64,000 bases of DNA. It comes from Mesorhizobium sp. (lineage in GTDB: Bacteria > Pseudomonadota > Alphaproteobacteria > Rhizobiales > Rhizobiaceae). The notes below the pieces were generated by a model, which made no database searches, was not told the DNA's origin, and was given only the letters and a program-made list of their open reading frames with translations. Of this stretch, positions 43,750 to 54,296 are shown piece after piece (position 1 is the first letter of the stretch; each line of letters starts with the position of its first letter). The translations under genes and the position numbers were made by a program. The stretch is taken from contig NZ_JAEULZ010000033.1 in the NCBI RefSeq assembly GCF_016793485.1, forward strand, positions 50,960 to 114,959, given 5' to 3'.

Positions 43750-44348
43750 ATGCAGAACCTGAGCCAGACGGTATTCGAATTCATAGGCGGCGAGCCACGC
43801 AGGCCGCAAAGACCAGAACGGATTTTCCTCGGACTGCTTCCCGATGACGCCGTCAGGAACGCGGCCAGGGTGATAAGCCGCGAGGTCACCGACGAACTCG
43901 GCCTCATCGGCTCATCGCTCGATATCGAGCGCTATCACACAACGATCTTGCATCTCAGCGACCGCAAGCGCCTGCGCAGCAGGGATCAGTATGCAGCAGG
44001 CCTGGCAGCGATGGCGGTCAGCCTGCCGCCCTTCGAGGTTGTCTACACGAGGCTCGGTAGCTTTCCGGGCGCACCGCAGAAGGGACGCCCGCCCGAGCAC
44101 CCGCTGGTCCTGCTTGCGGACCGCGCCCCATTCTGGAACTCCACGTGACATTAGCGGGCGAATTGCACAAATACGGGTTCCGGGTGCCGGAAAACTTCCG
44201 GCCCCACCTCACCCTTTCCTACAACAGGCAGTTCGTACCACCCCGCGCCATCGATCCGGTCACATTCACCGCCACGGAATTCGTCCTCATCCACAGCAGG
44301 TTGTGGCTGAGCGAATACCGTATCCTCCAGCGTTGGGCGCTGTGCTGA
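43750..44348 (+). pseudogene. 2'-5' RNA ligase/LigT-like gene interrupted by a frameshift
   Basis: Two frames make one two-histidine phosphoesterase. The first (43750-44148) has RPERIFLGLLPDD and RYHTTILHLSDR with the first HxT motif. The second (to 44348) has ELHKYGFRVPENFRPHLTLS with the second HxT motif, then YRILQRWAL. The expected join reads LELHVTLAGELH, but the frame slips near GCCCCATTC (about 44127), giving a stop at 44148. This run of C makes either a real mutation or a sequencing error possible. The family ligates or hydrolyses 2',5'- or 2',3'-cyclic RNA bonds. Confidence 0.8.
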
Positions 44349-44378
44349 TCGGGGCCGGTTGACCGGCCCCGCCCGTCC

Positions 44379-45836
44379 TCACACTCCGATCGGCATGTGC
44401 TCGGCCGAGCGGGTCACGGCGCGTGGCGCCGTCAGTTCCTTCCAGGTCGACAGCGCCTTGCTGGCCGCCGCGAACGGCTGGCGTTTCACGAACTTGCCGC
44501 GGCCGGGCTGCGGCTGCGAGTTCTGGCCGTGCTGCCATACCACCTCGCCGCGCGACAGCGTATAGCGCGGCAGGCCGTTCACCTTGAAGCCCTCGAACAC
44601 GTTGTAGTCGATGATCGACTTCTGCGTGGCCACCGAGATCGTCTTCGACAGCTTCGGGTCCCACACAACGAGGTCAGCGTCCGAGCCAGGCAAGATCGCA
44701 CCCTTCTGCGGATAGATGTTGAGGATCTGCGCGATGTTGGTCGAAGTCACAGCAACGAACTCGTTCGGCGTCAGCCGTCCTGTCTCGACGCCGCGCGTCC
44801 ACAAGACCGGCATGCGGTCTTCGAGCCCCCCCGTCCCGTTCGGGATTTTGCGGAAGTCGGAAAGACCCATCGTCTTCTGCTCGCTGGTGAACGCCGCGTG
44901 GTCCGTTGCCACCACCTGCAGCGAGCCGCTCGCCAGTCCCGCCCACAGGCTGTCCTGGTGTTTCTTGTCGCGGAAGGGCGGGCTCATCACGCGCCGCGCC
45001 GCATGCATCCAGTCGGCGTTCTGGTATTCGCTTTCATCCAGCGTCAGGTGCTGGATCAGCGGCTCGCCATAGACGCGCATGCCCTTCTGCCGCGCCCGGC
45101 GGATCGCCTCGTGGCTCTGCTCGCAGGAGACGTGCACGATATAGACCGGCACGCCGGCCGCATCGGCGATCATGATGGCGCGATTGGTCGCCTCGCCCTC
45201 CACCTCTGGCGGGCGCGAATAGGCATGCGCCTCCGGCCCGGGAATGCCGGCGTCGATATATTTCTGCTGCAGCGCGGCGACCACGTCGCCGTTCTCGGCA
45301 TGCACCAGCGGCAGCGCGCCGAGGCTGGCGCAGCGCTGGAACGAGGCGAACATCTCGTCGTCGTTCACCATTAGTGCGCCCTTGTAGGCCATGAAGTGCT
45401 TGAACGTGTTGATGCCGCGCTCCACCACCTTCGGCATCTCGTTGAAGATCTGCTCCGACCAGCCGGTCACGCACATGTGATAGGAATAATCGGCCGACGC
45501 CTGCCTTGTCGCACGGCCCTCCCATTCAGCCATGGCAGCCAGCATGCCGTCGGGTCCCGGGATGACGAAGTCGACATTCATCGTCGTGCCGCCCGAAAGT
45601 GCAGCGAAGGTGCCGCTCTCCCACGTTTCGGCGGCGGTCGTGCCCATGAACGGCATCTCGAGGTGAGTGTGCGGGTCGATGCCGCCCGGCATGATGTAGG
45701 CGCCCGACGCGTCGACGATCTTCTCGCCCTTCAAATCCTTGCCGATCGCCGCGATCGTCTCGCCCTCGATCAGGATGTCAGCCTCGTAGCTGCGATCCGC
45801 GGCCACGATGGTTCCGCCCTTGATGACAACCGACAT
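44379..45836 (-). CDS. hydA: Dihydropyrimidinase / hydantoinase
   Basis: A 485-residue cyclic amidohydrolase that opens dihydrouracil, dihydrothymine or hydantoins. The N-terminal metal site is GGIDPHTHLEMPFMG (His56, His58). The carboxylated Lys is in FKHFMAYKGAL, and ALPLVHAENGDVV, PVYIVHVSCEQS and ATDHAAFT hold further ligands. The C-terminal tail (EGFKVNGLPRYTLSRGEVVW) is typical. ATG 45836 follows GAAGAG. No other pyrimidine genes flank it. Confidence 0.95.
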   Translation of the reverse strand: MSVVIKGGTIVAADRSYEADILIEGETIAAIGKDLKGEKIVDASGAYIMPGGIDPHTHLEMPFMGTTAAETWESGTFAALSGGTTMNVDFVIPGPDGMLAAMAEWEGRATRQASADYSYHMCVTGWSEQIFNEMPKVVERGINTFKHFMAYKGALMVNDDEMFASFQRCASLGALPLVHAENGDVVAALQQKYIDAGIPGPEAHAYSRPPEVEGEATNRAIMIADAAGVPVYIVHVSCEQSHEAIRRARQKGMRVYGEPLIQHLTLDESEYQNADWMHAARRVMSPPFRDKKHQDSLWAGLASGSLQVVATDHAAFTSEQKTMGLSDFRKIPNGTGGLEDRMPVLWTRGVETGRLTPNEFVAVTSTNIAQILNIYPQKGAILPGSDADLVVWDPKLSKTISVATQKSIIDYNVFEGFKVNGLPRYTLSRGEVVWQHGQNSQPQPGRGKFVKRQPFAAASKALSTWKELTAPRAVTRSAEHMPIGV

Positions 45837-45968
45837 TGCTCTTCGTTCTCCATGTTTTCGCACATTCTGACTCGGACTGGCGCAAATGTCAGCCACGATC
45901 CGGTGGTCCACGGAGCCCGCCTATCGCTGCGGCATTTTAGCCGGCTCCATTGAATCGCCTTACTCTGG

Positions 45969-45993
45969 GGAACATATCGGAAGGAACAACGTT
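45969..45993 (+). promoter_or_regulatory. EcfG-type general stress promoter
   Basis: GGAAC (45969-45973), a 16-base spacer and CGTT (45990-45993) match the alphaproteobacterial EcfG consensus GGAAC-N16-17-CGTT. It ends about 46 bases before the DUF982 start. DUF982 genes often belong to the EcfG stress regulon in rhizobia. Confidence 0.7.
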
Positions 45994-46039
45994 AAGTCAT
46001 GTTCTGCGGCTCTCGCGGAAATCTCCCGTGGAGGAAAAG

Positions 46040-46342
46040 ATGCGCAAAATGCTTTTTGTCGAGCCCGTGTGCCTGAATTCGCGTGAGGCTTCCGGCAGTG
46101 ACATCGCGGATGTCGAGCAGGCCCTGCAGTTCCTGCGCGATTGGCCGGCCAACCGGCGCGGTCCCGTCTACCACGCCGCCTACAATGCATGTACAGCCGC
46201 GCGCGAAGGCTATCTCACTGTCGAGGAGGCGCGCAGGTCCCTGTCCGGCTTTGCCCGCATCACCGGAATCTTGAGAAGCGCAGGTCCGTCCCGCGCTGCC
46301 GCAGCCGGCTTGGCAGGCCACGGCGCCCACGTAGCCCTTTGA
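46040..46342 (+). CDS. DUF982 domain protein
   Basis: A 100-residue protein. The core QALQFLRDWPANRRGPVYHA, CTAAREGYLTVEEARRSLSG, FARITGIL matches DUF982, a small rhizobial family of unknown function. ATG 46040 follows GGAGGAAAAG; an in-frame ATG at 45950 precedes the EcfG-type promoter and is rejected. Its stress promoter suggests induction in stationary phase or under stress. Confidence 0.85.
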   Translation: MRKMLFVEPVCLNSREASGSDIADVEQALQFLRDWPANRRGPVYHAAYNACTAAREGYLTVEEARRSLSGFARITGILRSAGPSRAAAAGLAGHGAHVAL

Positions 46343-46375
46343 ACGTGGTGTTGCCCACTTAGCTCAGCCTCGCCG

Positions 46376-49300
46376 CTATTCGGCGGGCTCCATGCCTGTA
46401 TATGCGGCCTCTTCGAGTTCACGCTTGAGCCGCGCCTCCTCATGCACTTTCGGCGTGACGAAGCGGCCGAGCAACAGGTAGGCGACCGGCGTCAGGAAGA
46501 GCGTCGAGGCGGTTGCCAGCCCGAGTCCGCCGACGATCACCCAGCCCAGCGCGGCACGCGCCTCAGCCCCGGCACCGGTCGCCAGCACCAGGGGCAGGCC
46601 GCCAAGCACGGTGCAGATCATCGTCATCAGCACCGGCCGCAGGCGAATATTCGCGGCCTCCTCGATAGCCTCGCGCACACCCATCCCGCGGTCGCGCAGC
46701 TGGTTGGCGAACTCGACGATCAGGATGCCGTTCTTGGCCATGATGCCCACCATCAGAACCAGACCGATCTGGCTGTAGGCGTTGAGGCTCGTACCGGTCA
46801 AAAGCAGCGCAAACACCGCGCAGGCTAGTCCCAGCGGCACGGTCGCCATGATGATGACGGCGCTCATGAAGCTCTCGAACTGCGCCGCCAGCACCAGCAG
46901 GATGATGATCAGCGCGAAGGCGAACACGACCATGATGCCGCTGTTGGTTTCGCCCAGCGTCGCCGCTTCCGCCAGCGGCAGGATGCGGCTGCCTGGCGGC
47001 AGCAGCGGTGCGGCGATCTCCAGAACTTGGCTGTAGGCGTCGCCCAGCGCGAAATCGGGGCTGAGGTTTGTGGTGACCGCAACCGACCGCAACTGCTGTT
47101 CGCGCGACAGCGAGGGCGGCACGGCGCGTTCCGTCAGCGTCGCGATCGAGGCCAGCGGCACGAAGCGTCCGTCATTCGTGCGCAGGAAGATGTTTTCCAT
47201 ATCCGTCGGGTCGTTGATCGGATTGGTCGTCGAGACCAGCTTTACTGCATAGGACCTGTCATTGATAAAGACCTGGTCGATCTCGTTGCCGTCGAGCATC
47301 GCCTGGATGGCGTTAGACAGGCCGGTGATGTCGATGCCGAGATCCGAGGCGCGCTCGCGATCGATCGACACCGAAAGCTGCGGCTGCGTCGGGTCGGTCG
47401 TCAGGCGCGGTTGCCGGAAGTTCGGATTCTCCTCCATCTTGGCGATGATGGCGTTGGCCGCGTCGCCGAGTTCGGCATAACTGTTGGAGCCGATGACCGC
47501 GAACTGCAGTCCGCTTCCGGCCCCGCGGATGCCAAGGCTGTTGGGCGAGACCGGGAAAGCCCGCACGCCGGGCACTTCGGCGACAAGTTTGGAGATGTCG
47601 TCCATGATTTGCTGCTGTGAGCGGTTACGCTCACCCCACGGCGCAAGCGCCATCACCATGAACGCGCTGTTGACCGACCCGTTCTGTCCAACATTGGCGA
47701 AGGTCGATTCGATCTCGCCGGAATCGCGCAACGGCTGCAGCAGTTGTTCGATACGCCTGACCTGCTGCACGGTATAGTCGAGGCTCACGCCCTGGGGCGC
47801 CGTGATGCGCAGCATCGCCCGCGAGCGATCCTCCGGCGGCGTCAGTTCCTGCCGGATCAGACCGAACGCTCCATAGGCAGCGCCTGCGAACAGCACCGAG
47901 ACGAGCACCACGATCAGCGGAGCGTTGAGGCAGGCGCGCAAGCAACGGCGGTAGAAACCGGCGAGCATGGTGCCGATTTTCCCCATCGCTCCACCATGAT
48001 GATCGCCCGCATGCTCTTTCAGCATGCGGGAGGCGAGCATCGGACAGAGGGACAGCGCCACGACGCAGGACAGGATCACCGAGATCGCCAGCACGAAGCC
48101 GAACTCGCGGAACAGGCCGCCCGTCTGGCCGGGCAGGAAGGACAGCGGCACGAAAACCGCGACCAGCGTCGCGGTCGTCGCCACCACCGCGAAGAACACT
48201 TCCTGCGTGCCGAGGACTGCCGCCGCGCGCGGCCCCATGCCCTCGTTGCGCCGGCGCACGATGTTCTCCAGCACCACGATGGCGTCGTCGACCACGAGGC
48301 CTGTGGCCAGGACCAGCGCCAGCAGCGTCAGGATATTGATCGAAAATCCGACCAGATAGATGGCCGCGATCGTGCCGATCAGCGCGACGGGCAGCGCCAG
48401 TCCGGGGATAAGCGTCGCGCGCCAGTCGAGCAGGAACAGGAAGATCACCAGCAGCACGATGGTCGCCGCGATGATGAGCGCGATCTCCACCTCGTCGACA
48501 GCGCCGCGCACGAATACGGCATCGTCGCTGTTGATGGAAATCGTCATGCCTTCGGGCAGCGACTGCTGGATTTGGGCGACAGCGGCGCTCACGCCGTCGG
48601 AAATGTCGAGCGTGTTGGATTCGGCCTGCCGAATGATGCCAAGGCCGATGCCGGTCCTGCCGTCGGAACGCAGCGCGGATTGTGCGATATCAGGTCCGAG
48701 CGTGACGGTCGCCACGTCGCCGAGCCGGTTCTGGTCACCGATCATCAGGCTCTCGAAGGCTTCCGGCGTGGTGACGTCGGCAGTGGCGCGCACGATAATG
48801 TTCTGGTCGGCCGTCGTCAGCGCCCCCGCCGGCGTATCCAGCGCGATCGAGGACAGCGCGTTACGGATGTCGGCGATCGTCAGGCCAAGGCTCGCCAGCT
48901 TGCTCTGGTCGATGTCGATGCGGAAGATTTTTTCCCGGTCGCCGTAGATCTGCACGTCGGCGACCCCTGGAACCGCCGAAAGCGTGTCGACGATCTGGTC
49001 TTCGATCAGGATCGTCATGTCCTCGACCGACAGCCGGTCGGAGGTGACGGCAAGCCGCATCACCGCATCGGCATTGGCGTCGGCCTTCACGATGCGTGGA
49101 GGGTCGGCTTCATCGGGCAACTGGTTCGTGACGCGCCCGACCGCGTCGCGCATGTCGGACGCGGCGACATCGAGATCGACGCCATCATTGAACTCGACGG
49201 TGACCCGGCTGCGCCCGTACGAGGAGCTCGATGAGATCGACTTCACGCCGGAAACGCGAGAGACCGCGCCCTCCAGCACCGCCGTCAGTTCACGGTCGAT

Positions 49301-49504
49301 CGTTTCCGCGGCCGCGCCGCGATAGTCGGCGTTGATCGTAATGACGGGGCGATCCACGTCCGGTAGCTCACGCACCTCGACCCCGAAGAAGGCGGCAAGT
49401 CCGGCCACGGCGATCAGCGTATTGAGCACGAAAGCCAGGATGGGGCGGCGCACGAACAGCGCCGTCATGCCGTTCTCTGGGTGGGCGCCCCGCGCGTCAG
49501 ACAT
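46376..49504 (-). CDS. RND-family multidrug efflux transporter, AcrB/MexB-like
   Basis: A resistance-nodulation-division pump of about 1042 residues. It has the usual start [20 protein letters not shown], periplasmic loops, and the two central membrane halves. The proton-relay Asp pair is in [40 protein letters not shown] is the TM10 lysine region. ATG 49504 is 11 bases after the adaptor stop. Likely exports drugs or lipophilic compounds with an outer-membrane channel encoded elsewhere. Confidence 0.94.
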   Translation of the reverse strand: MSDARGAHPENGMTALFVRRPILAFVLNTLIAVAGLAAFFGVEVRELPDVDRPVITINADYRGAAAETIDRELTAVLEGAVSRVSGVKSISSSSSYGRSRVTVEFNDGVDLDVAASDMRDAVGRVTNQLPDEADPPRIVKADANADAVMRLAVTSDRLSVEDMTILIEDQIVDTLSAVPGVADVQIYGDREKIFRIDIDQSKLASLGLTIADIRNALSSIALDTPAGALTTADQNIIVRATADVTTPEAFESLMIGDQNRLGDVATVTLGPDIAQSALRSDGRTGIGLGIIRQAESNTLDISDGVSAAVAQIQQSLPEGMTISINSDDAVFVRGAVDEVEIALIIAATIVLLVIFLFLLDWRATLIPGLALPVALIGTIAAIYLVGFSINILTLLALVLATGLVVDDAIVVLENIVRRRNEGMGPRAAAVLGTQEVFFAVVATTATLVAVFVPLSFLPGQTGGLFREFGFVLAISVILSCVVALSLCPMLASRMLKEHAGDHHGGAMGKIGTMLAGFYRRCLRACLNAPLIVVLVSVLFAGAAYGAFGLIRQELTPPEDRSRAMLRITAPQGVSLDYTVQQVRRIEQLLQPLRDSGEIESTFANVGQNGSVNSAFMVMALAPWGERNRSQQQIMDDISKLVAEVPGVRAFPVSPNSLGIRGAGSGLQFAVIGSNSYAELGDAANAIIAKMEENPNFRQPRLTTDPTQPQLSVSIDRERASDLGIDITGLSNAIQAMLDGNEIDQVFINDRSYAVKLVSTTNPINDPTDMENIFLRTNDGRFVPLASIATLTERAVPPSLSREQQLRSVAVTTNLSPDFALGDAYSQVLEIAAPLLPPGSRILPLAEAATLGETNSGIMVVFAFALIIILLVLAAQFESFMSAVIIMATVPLGLACAVFALLLTGTSLNAYSQIGLVLMVGIMAKNGILIVEFANQLRDRGMGVREAIEEAANIRLRPVLMTMICTVLGGLPLVLATGAGAEARAALGWVIVGGLGLATASTLFLTPVAYLLLGRFVTPKVHEEARLKRELEEAAYTGMEPAE

Positions 49505-49514
49505 CTCGGCCCGC

Positions 49515-50663
49515 CTATGAGCCGCTGCCGGCAGCGACCGGCAGGCTGTTGGCAATCAACACGTCGGCGCCTTCGCGCACGGCGTGCACGCCCTCCGTCA
49601 CGACCGTGTCGCCGGGTGAGATCGCATCTGCAGCCACCAGCACGCTTTCCGTGTTGCGCTGGACGACGCTGACCCGCACGCGCTGCGCCTTGCCGTCGCG
49701 CACGACCCAGACGAATGCGCCGTCCGTGCCCCACTGGATCGCGAGCGGATCGACCGAAGGGAAGGCGTCGCCCGGAAAACGAACCTCGACCTTGAACGAC
49801 ATGCCTGCCCGCAGCGTATCCCTCTCGTTCGGTATCTGCGCCTGCACAAGCAACGTGCGGCTCTTGTCGTCGACGCGGTTGTCAACCGCACTGACTGCAC
49901 CCTCGAAAATCTCGTCGGGGCGTGCGATCGGCGATGCCGTCAGCTTGCCACCCACCACCATGTTCGCGGCGAACCTCTCCGGCACATAGAAATCGATCTT
50001 GATGCTGGAGCGGTCGTCGATGGTTGCCACGACCGTCTCCGTCGTCACGTAGTTTCCGGCCTCGACCGGAAGGATGCCGACGATGCCGGCGATCGGCGCC
50101 GTTATGGCGCGCCGGTCCAGGTTGAGCTGTGCATCGCGCAGCGCCAGCCGTGCATTGCCCACGGAAAGCTCCGCATCCGTCACCTGAACCTGCGTTGCCG
50201 TGTTCGCCCTGCGCAGCGACTGCATCCGCTCCAGTTTGGCCTCGGCGTCCGCGAGTGCGATCTTGGCCCGGTCGAGCGATATTTGCTCGACATCCGAGTC
50301 CAGTCTGGCGATGACCGTTCCGGCTTCGACGCGCGAACCCGATGCGACGTCGATACTGTTGACGCGTCCTGAGGTGTAAGGCTTCACGGTAACGGAATTG
50401 TTGGCCCGCCCGGTGCCGATGGCAGAAAGCCGGTCGTTGATGACGGCCCGTTTCACGGTAGCGGTTACAACCGCTGTTTCCGGCCCGGCCGTGTCACGCC
50501 GTTGACCCGTCGCGGCGGACCGGCCGTCCGCGACCGCGTTGCCACCGATGTCGATGCCCCAGCGCGCCAGGACCTCGGGCGCTCCGGGAAAGAACCGCGC
50601 CCAGATGCCCGCCGCTACGATGAGCACCACCAGGGCGAGAAGAAGCTGTTTCCAGGCGGCCAT
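49515..50663 (-). CDS. RND efflux periplasmic adaptor (membrane fusion protein)
   Basis: An adaptor of about 382 residues. A membrane anchor (LLLALVVLIVAAGIWARFF) is followed by a lipoyl-like start (SGRVNSIDVASGSRVEAGTV), a coiled-coil hairpin (residues about 120-185) and beta-barrel segments (YVPERFAANMVVGGKL). ATG 50663 follows GGAGTG. It forms an operon with the RND pump. The 50664-50862 gap shows no gene. Confidence 0.93.
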   Translation of the reverse strand: MAAWKQLLLALVVLIVAAGIWARFFPGAPEVLARWGIDIGGNAVADGRSAATGQRRDTAGPETAVVTATVKRAVINDRLSAIGTGRANNSVTVKPYTSGRVNSIDVASGSRVEAGTVIARLDSDVEQISLDRAKIALADAEAKLERMQSLRRANTATQVQVTDAELSVGNARLALRDAQLNLDRRAITAPIAGIVGILPVEAGNYVTTETVVATIDDRSSIKIDFYVPERFAANMVVGGKLTASPIARPDEIFEGAVSAVDNRVDDKSRTLLVQAQIPNERDTLRAGMSFKVEVRFPGDAFPSVDPLAIQWGTDGAFVWVVRDGKAQRVRVSVVQRNTESVLVAADAISPGDTVVTEGVHAVREGADVLIANSLPVAAGSGS

Positions 50664-50862
50664 CCACACTCCGGGTCCGGGCACTAGGCTAGCCGCGTTT
50701 ACGGCATTCGATCGGCGACGGCAAACGCTGCATCCGCATCTGCGCGCCGACTCATAGCCCCGACTTATGACAATATCTCGGCCCGGACACTCAGCTTATC
50801 ATTAAATATCCGTAAGGTTGAGCCGGGAACGGCGGTCCAAGGCATTGATCACAAAAGCTTGT

Positions 50863-51690
50863 TCAACGCAGGTCCTCCATTGCTCTGATCCGGCGCTGTC
50901 CATCTTCTCCGGTTCGCGCCGTCAGTTCGCCGATCAGCATCTCGGCTACCACGAAAAGCGACGCGGACGAATCCCAGGGAGAAGGAACCTCCGTCCGGCC
51001 TGCCACCACATGGCGCGCAAAGCGCGCGATCGGCGAAAGCCATTGATCCGTGAACAGGATGATGTGGATGCCGCGCCGATGCGCCTTTTCGGCGAAGGCC
51101 AGAAGGGACTCCTGATATCGCCTGATATCGAAGATCAGCAGCACGTCGCGCTTGCCCATGTCGATCAGCCTGTCGCGCCAGTTGCCTTCCTGGCCCGGCA
51201 GATGAAGGACGTTCGACCGTATGATCGAGAGGTGCGCAGCCATGTAGGCGGCTATGGGATCAGTGAAGCGACCGCCGACGAGGAAGATTCCGGCCTTCGG
51301 TTGCGCCAGCAGCTCCACGATGTCTGCAATCTGCCGCGCCGAGAGATGGCGAAAGGTTTCGCCGAGATTGGCGACCGTCGCCTCCACCGTCACCGGCAAA
51401 GCTCCCTGCCGCACCGGCGGCTTGCGCCCGGCACGCGTTGCGGGCGACTGGAGCTGCGCCGCCAGTTCGTCCTGAAGTGCTGCCTGGAACTCGGGATAGT
51501 TCTGGAAGCCCAGCCTCGCCACGAAGCGCAGGATCGTCGGCGGGCTGACGCCGGCGGCCTGGCTGAACTCGGCGACGGTCTTCAGCCCGGCGAGCGGGTA
51601 GCTTGCGACAAGCGTCTGCGCCGCGCGACGCTCGCTGGCGGACATCGATCCGCTGCGATCCGAGATGAGTTCGGAAACGCTCTGTCGCAT
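50863..51690 (-). CDS. MurR/RpiR-family transcriptional regulator
   Basis: A regulator of about 275 residues. The N-terminal HTH_6 domain has YPLAGLKTVAEFSQAAGVSP and TILRFVARLGFQNYPEFQAA. The C-terminal SIS domain has AGIFLVGGRFTDPIAAYMAA and DVLLIFDIRRYQESLLAFAE, but the usual sugar-phosphate contacts are poorly kept. ATG 51690 follows GGGAGGACGGGG. It is divergent from the 51858-59224 operon, which it probably controls. Confidence 0.91.
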   Translation of the reverse strand: MRQSVSELISDRSGSMSASERRAAQTLVASYPLAGLKTVAEFSQAAGVSPPTILRFVARLGFQNYPEFQAALQDELAAQLQSPATRAGRKPPVRQGALPVTVEATVANLGETFRHLSARQIADIVELLAQPKAGIFLVGGRFTDPIAAYMAAHLSIIRSNVLHLPGQEGNWRDRLIDMGKRDVLLIFDIRRYQESLLAFAEKAHRRGIHIILFTDQWLSPIARFARHVVAGRTEVPSPWDSSASLFVVAEMLIGELTARTGEDGQRRIRAMEDLR

Positions 51691-51765
51691 GAAGCCCCGT
51701 CCTCCCAACTTGGCGCGGTTCCCCAGGTAAGGATACCGCCAACCCTCGCTTTCCCCAAAACACGT

Positions 51766-51794
51766 TTGACAAAGCCTCGAAAGCTGTATGAAAT
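51766..51794 (+). promoter_or_regulatory. Probable promoter of the amine-utilisation operon
   Basis: TTGACA (51766-51771), a 17-base spacer and TGAAAT (51789-51794). It lies in the divergent gap between the RpiR regulator and the amidohydrolase gene, 64 bases before the ATG at 51858. Confidence 0.65.
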
Positions 51795-51857
51795 CATCCA
51801 GGGGAGCGCAATCGAATAAAAACCGTACCATAACATACAGCGCTTCGAGGGGATCGG

Positions 51858-52673
51858 ATGCAGGCGGGACAGGCGACGGGCGCCGGTTCAGGCGTGGAGG
51901 GAAAGGGTGTGGTTCGCGTTACGAACCGGACCGGCACGTCGCCCTATGTGCTCGTCTGCGATCACGCCTCCAACTGGCTGCCTGAGGAATATGGAACGCT
52001 CGGCCTGACCGAAACCGACATGCTGCGCCACATCGCCTGGGATCCGGGAGCGCTGCCCGTCGCCCTGAAAATGGCCGGCATGCTCGATGCCCCCTTGGTG
52101 GAATCCGGCGTCTCGCGCCTGGCGGTCGACTGCAACCGGCCGCTTGATGCGCCCGATCTCATCCCGCAGATCAGCGAGACCACGCTGATCCCTGGTAATG
52201 CCACGCTCTCCGCAAAGGGCCGCGCCGAGCGCATCGCGCTGTCATGGCAACCCTTCCACCAAGCTATCGAAAACCTCATCGAAGAGCGCGTTTCAGCCGG
52301 CCGCGAAACGCGGCTCGTTTCCATCCATTCCTTCAATCCGGTCTACAGGGACGTTCCGCGCCCCTGGGAAATCGGCATCCTCCACGATGACGACGATCGC
52401 CTCTCCGCCCCGCTTATCGCGGCGCTTGAGGCGCAAGCCCGTTTCACCGTCGGCGACAACCAACCCTATTCGCCCGCCGACCGCGTCTATTTCACGCTCG
52501 AGCGCCACGCTCGCTCGCGGGGCCTGCCCTGCGCGATGATAGAGATCCGCAACGATGAGATTGCCGACCACGCCGGCCAGCACAGGTGGGCCGAGCTGCT
52601 CGCAGGCATCTTCCAGGATTTGAACCCGGCCGGAGGGACAAAGATGGCCGACGTTCGAATGGCCGGGCGTTAG
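51858..52673 (+). CDS. N-formylglutamate amidohydrolase family protein
   Basis: A 271-residue zinc hydrolase of the FGase (HutG-like) family. Motifs are YVLVCDHASNWLPEEYGTLG, ESGVSRLAVDCNRPLDAPDL, RLVSIHSFNPVYRDV and AMIEIRNDEIADHAGQHRWA. The family removes formyl, and in some members other acyl, groups from glutamate. No hut genes are near. Placed with an amine permease and a glutamine-synthetase-like ligase, it may instead cleave a gamma-glutamyl intermediate; this is inference. Confidence 0.9.
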   Translation: MQAGQATGAGSGVEGKGVVRVTNRTGTSPYVLVCDHASNWLPEEYGTLGLTETDMLRHIAWDPGALPVALKMAGMLDAPLVESGVSRLAVDCNRPLDAPDLIPQISETTLIPGNATLSAKGRAERIALSWQPFHQAIENLIEERVSAGRETRLVSIHSFNPVYRDVPRPWEIGILHDDDDRLSAPLIAALEAQARFTVGDNQPYSPADRVYFTLERHARSRGLPCAMIEIRNDEIADHAGQHRWAELLAGIFQDLNPAGGTKMADVRMAGR

Positions 52674-52701
52674 CCCGACCGGTCAACAGAGGGGAAAGCT
52701 A

Positions 52702-54204
52702 ATGAGTGACACGTCAAAGCATGAAGCAGGTGGCATAGCTTACCAACGGCGCGACAAGTCCTACTTCGAAAGTAGGGAACTCGTACGCCACGCCAATGTG
52801 TGGCATCTCTGGGCCCTCGGCGTCGGCGCCGTCGTCTCCGGACACTTCTCAGGCTGGAATTTCGGTTTTTCGACCGGCGGATGGGGCGGCATGCTCGTCG
52901 CCGGCATGATCATCGCCGTCATGTATCTCGGACTTGTCTTCTGCATTGCGGAGATGAGCCCGGCGCTGCCTCACACCGGAGCTGCCTACTCCTTCGCCCG
53001 CACCGCGATGGGTCCCTGGGGCGGCTTCATCACCGGTCTTTGCGAAAACGTCGAATATGTGCTGACGCCCGCCGTCATCGCTTTCTTCATTGGTTCCTAT
53101 GTTGGCGGCATCGTGGGCGGAGACATTCCGCCCTACATATGGTGGATAGTAACCTACATCGCCTTCCTTGTGCTTAACGTCTTCGGCGTTGCGCTGTCCT
53201 TCCGGGTAACGCTGATCGTCACGCTCGCCTCGCTCGCAGTGCTGGTCGTCTTCTGGATCAGCGCCATCCCGAACATGGATTTCTCTCGCTGGGCGCTGAA
53301 CGTCGGAGCAGATCCGGCAACCGGAGCGGCTGTGGAACTGCCGGAGGGCAACGGCTCGTTCTTCCCGTTCGGCTTTTCGGGCGTCCTTGCCACGCTGCCA
53401 TTCGCCGTATGGCTCTTTCTGGCCATCGAGCAGTTGCCGCTCGCCGCTGAGGAATCCGTCGATCCGAAACGCGATATGCCGCGCGGCATCATCGCCGGCA
53501 TGCTCACCCTGATGGTCTCTGCCTTCATGATCGTGCTGCTTAACCCTTCGGTCATCGGAGTGGGCGCCTTCAAGCTTGGATCGTCCGGCGAGCCCCTGCT
53601 TGATGGTTTTCGGGCGATATACGGGGATTCCGGCGCCGTCATCCTCGGCCTCGTCGCGCTGGTCGGCCTGATTGCGTCCTTCCACACCATCGTCTTCGCG
53701 ATGGGCAGGCAGGTCTACTCGCTGGCGCGGGCGGGGTATTTTCCGAACAGCCTGTCGGTCACGCACCCGACCTACAAGACACCCCACGTCGCCATGGTCG
53801 CCGGCGCCATACTCGGCCTTGGCATCATGATGATCATGTGGTTCGCGCTCGGCGGCGAAGCCGCCGGCTCGCTGATCGGGTCGGTATTGCTCAACATGGC
53901 CGTCTTCGGCGCGATGTGCTCGTACATAGCGCAGGCCGTTTCCTTCATCCTGCTGCGCAAGAACCAGCCGCAGATGGAGCGGCCCTATCGCAGCCCGTTC
54001 GGCATCCCCGGCGCGGTCCTGACGATCATCATCGCAGTGACCACACTGTCCTATCAGGTGCAGGACCCGAACTTCTCGAAGGGCGTCATCTGGGTCATAC
54101 TCTGGTTTGCGGTCGGCATCATCTATTTCGCCCTGATCGGGAGAAACAAGCTGATCCTCTCGCCGGAGGAAGAATTCGCTCTGGAACACAAAACCAAGGG
54201 TTGA
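52702..54204 (+). CDS. APC-family permease, ethanolamine permease-like
   Basis: A 500-residue amino-acid/amine permease with about twelve membrane helices. The N-terminus ESRELVRHANVWHLWALGVG and VVSGHFSGWNFGFSTGGWGG resemble ethanolamine permeases. ATG 52702 is 28 bases after the amidohydrolase stop. Likely imports ethanolamine or a similar amine by proton or cation symport; the ligand is not proven. Confidence 0.88.
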   Translation: MSDTSKHEAGGIAYQRRDKSYFESRELVRHANVWHLWALGVGAVVSGHFSGWNFGFSTGGWGGMLVAGMIIAVMYLGLVFCIAEMSPALPHTGAAYSFARTAMGPWGGFITGLCENVEYVLTPAVIAFFIGSYVGGIVGGDIPPYIWWIVTYIAFLVLNVFGVALSFRVTLIVTLASLAVLVVFWISAIPNMDFSRWALNVGADPATGAAVELPEGNGSFFPFGFSGVLATLPFAVWLFLAIEQLPLAAEESVDPKRDMPRGIIAGMLTLMVSAFMIVLLNPSVIGVGAFKLGSSGEPLLDGFRAIYGDSGAVILGLVALVGLIASFHTIVFAMGRQVYSLARAGYFPNSLSVTHPTYKTPHVAMVAGAILGLGIMMIMWFALGGEAAGSLIGSVLLNMAVFGAMCSYIAQAVSFILLRKNQPQMERPYRSPFGIPGAVLTIIIAVTTLSYQVQDPNFSKGVIWVILWFAVGIIYFALIGRNKLILSPEEEFALEHKTKG

Positions 54205-54210
54205 TCGATC

Positions 54211-54261
54211 AGTGTCGGGAACCGGACGGGGATAACCTGCCGGCTCCCGACACTGTATTTT
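54211..54261 (+). terminator. Hairpin between permease and ligase genes
   Basis: AGTGTCGGGAACCGG (54211-54225) and CCGGCTCCCGACACT (54240-54254) pair over 15 positions with one mismatch, then GTATTTTG. It may be an attenuator or partial terminator inside the operon. Confidence 0.6.
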
Positions 54262-54296
54262 GAGTGCGGCGGTGTCCGACGATGGAGTACTGAAAA

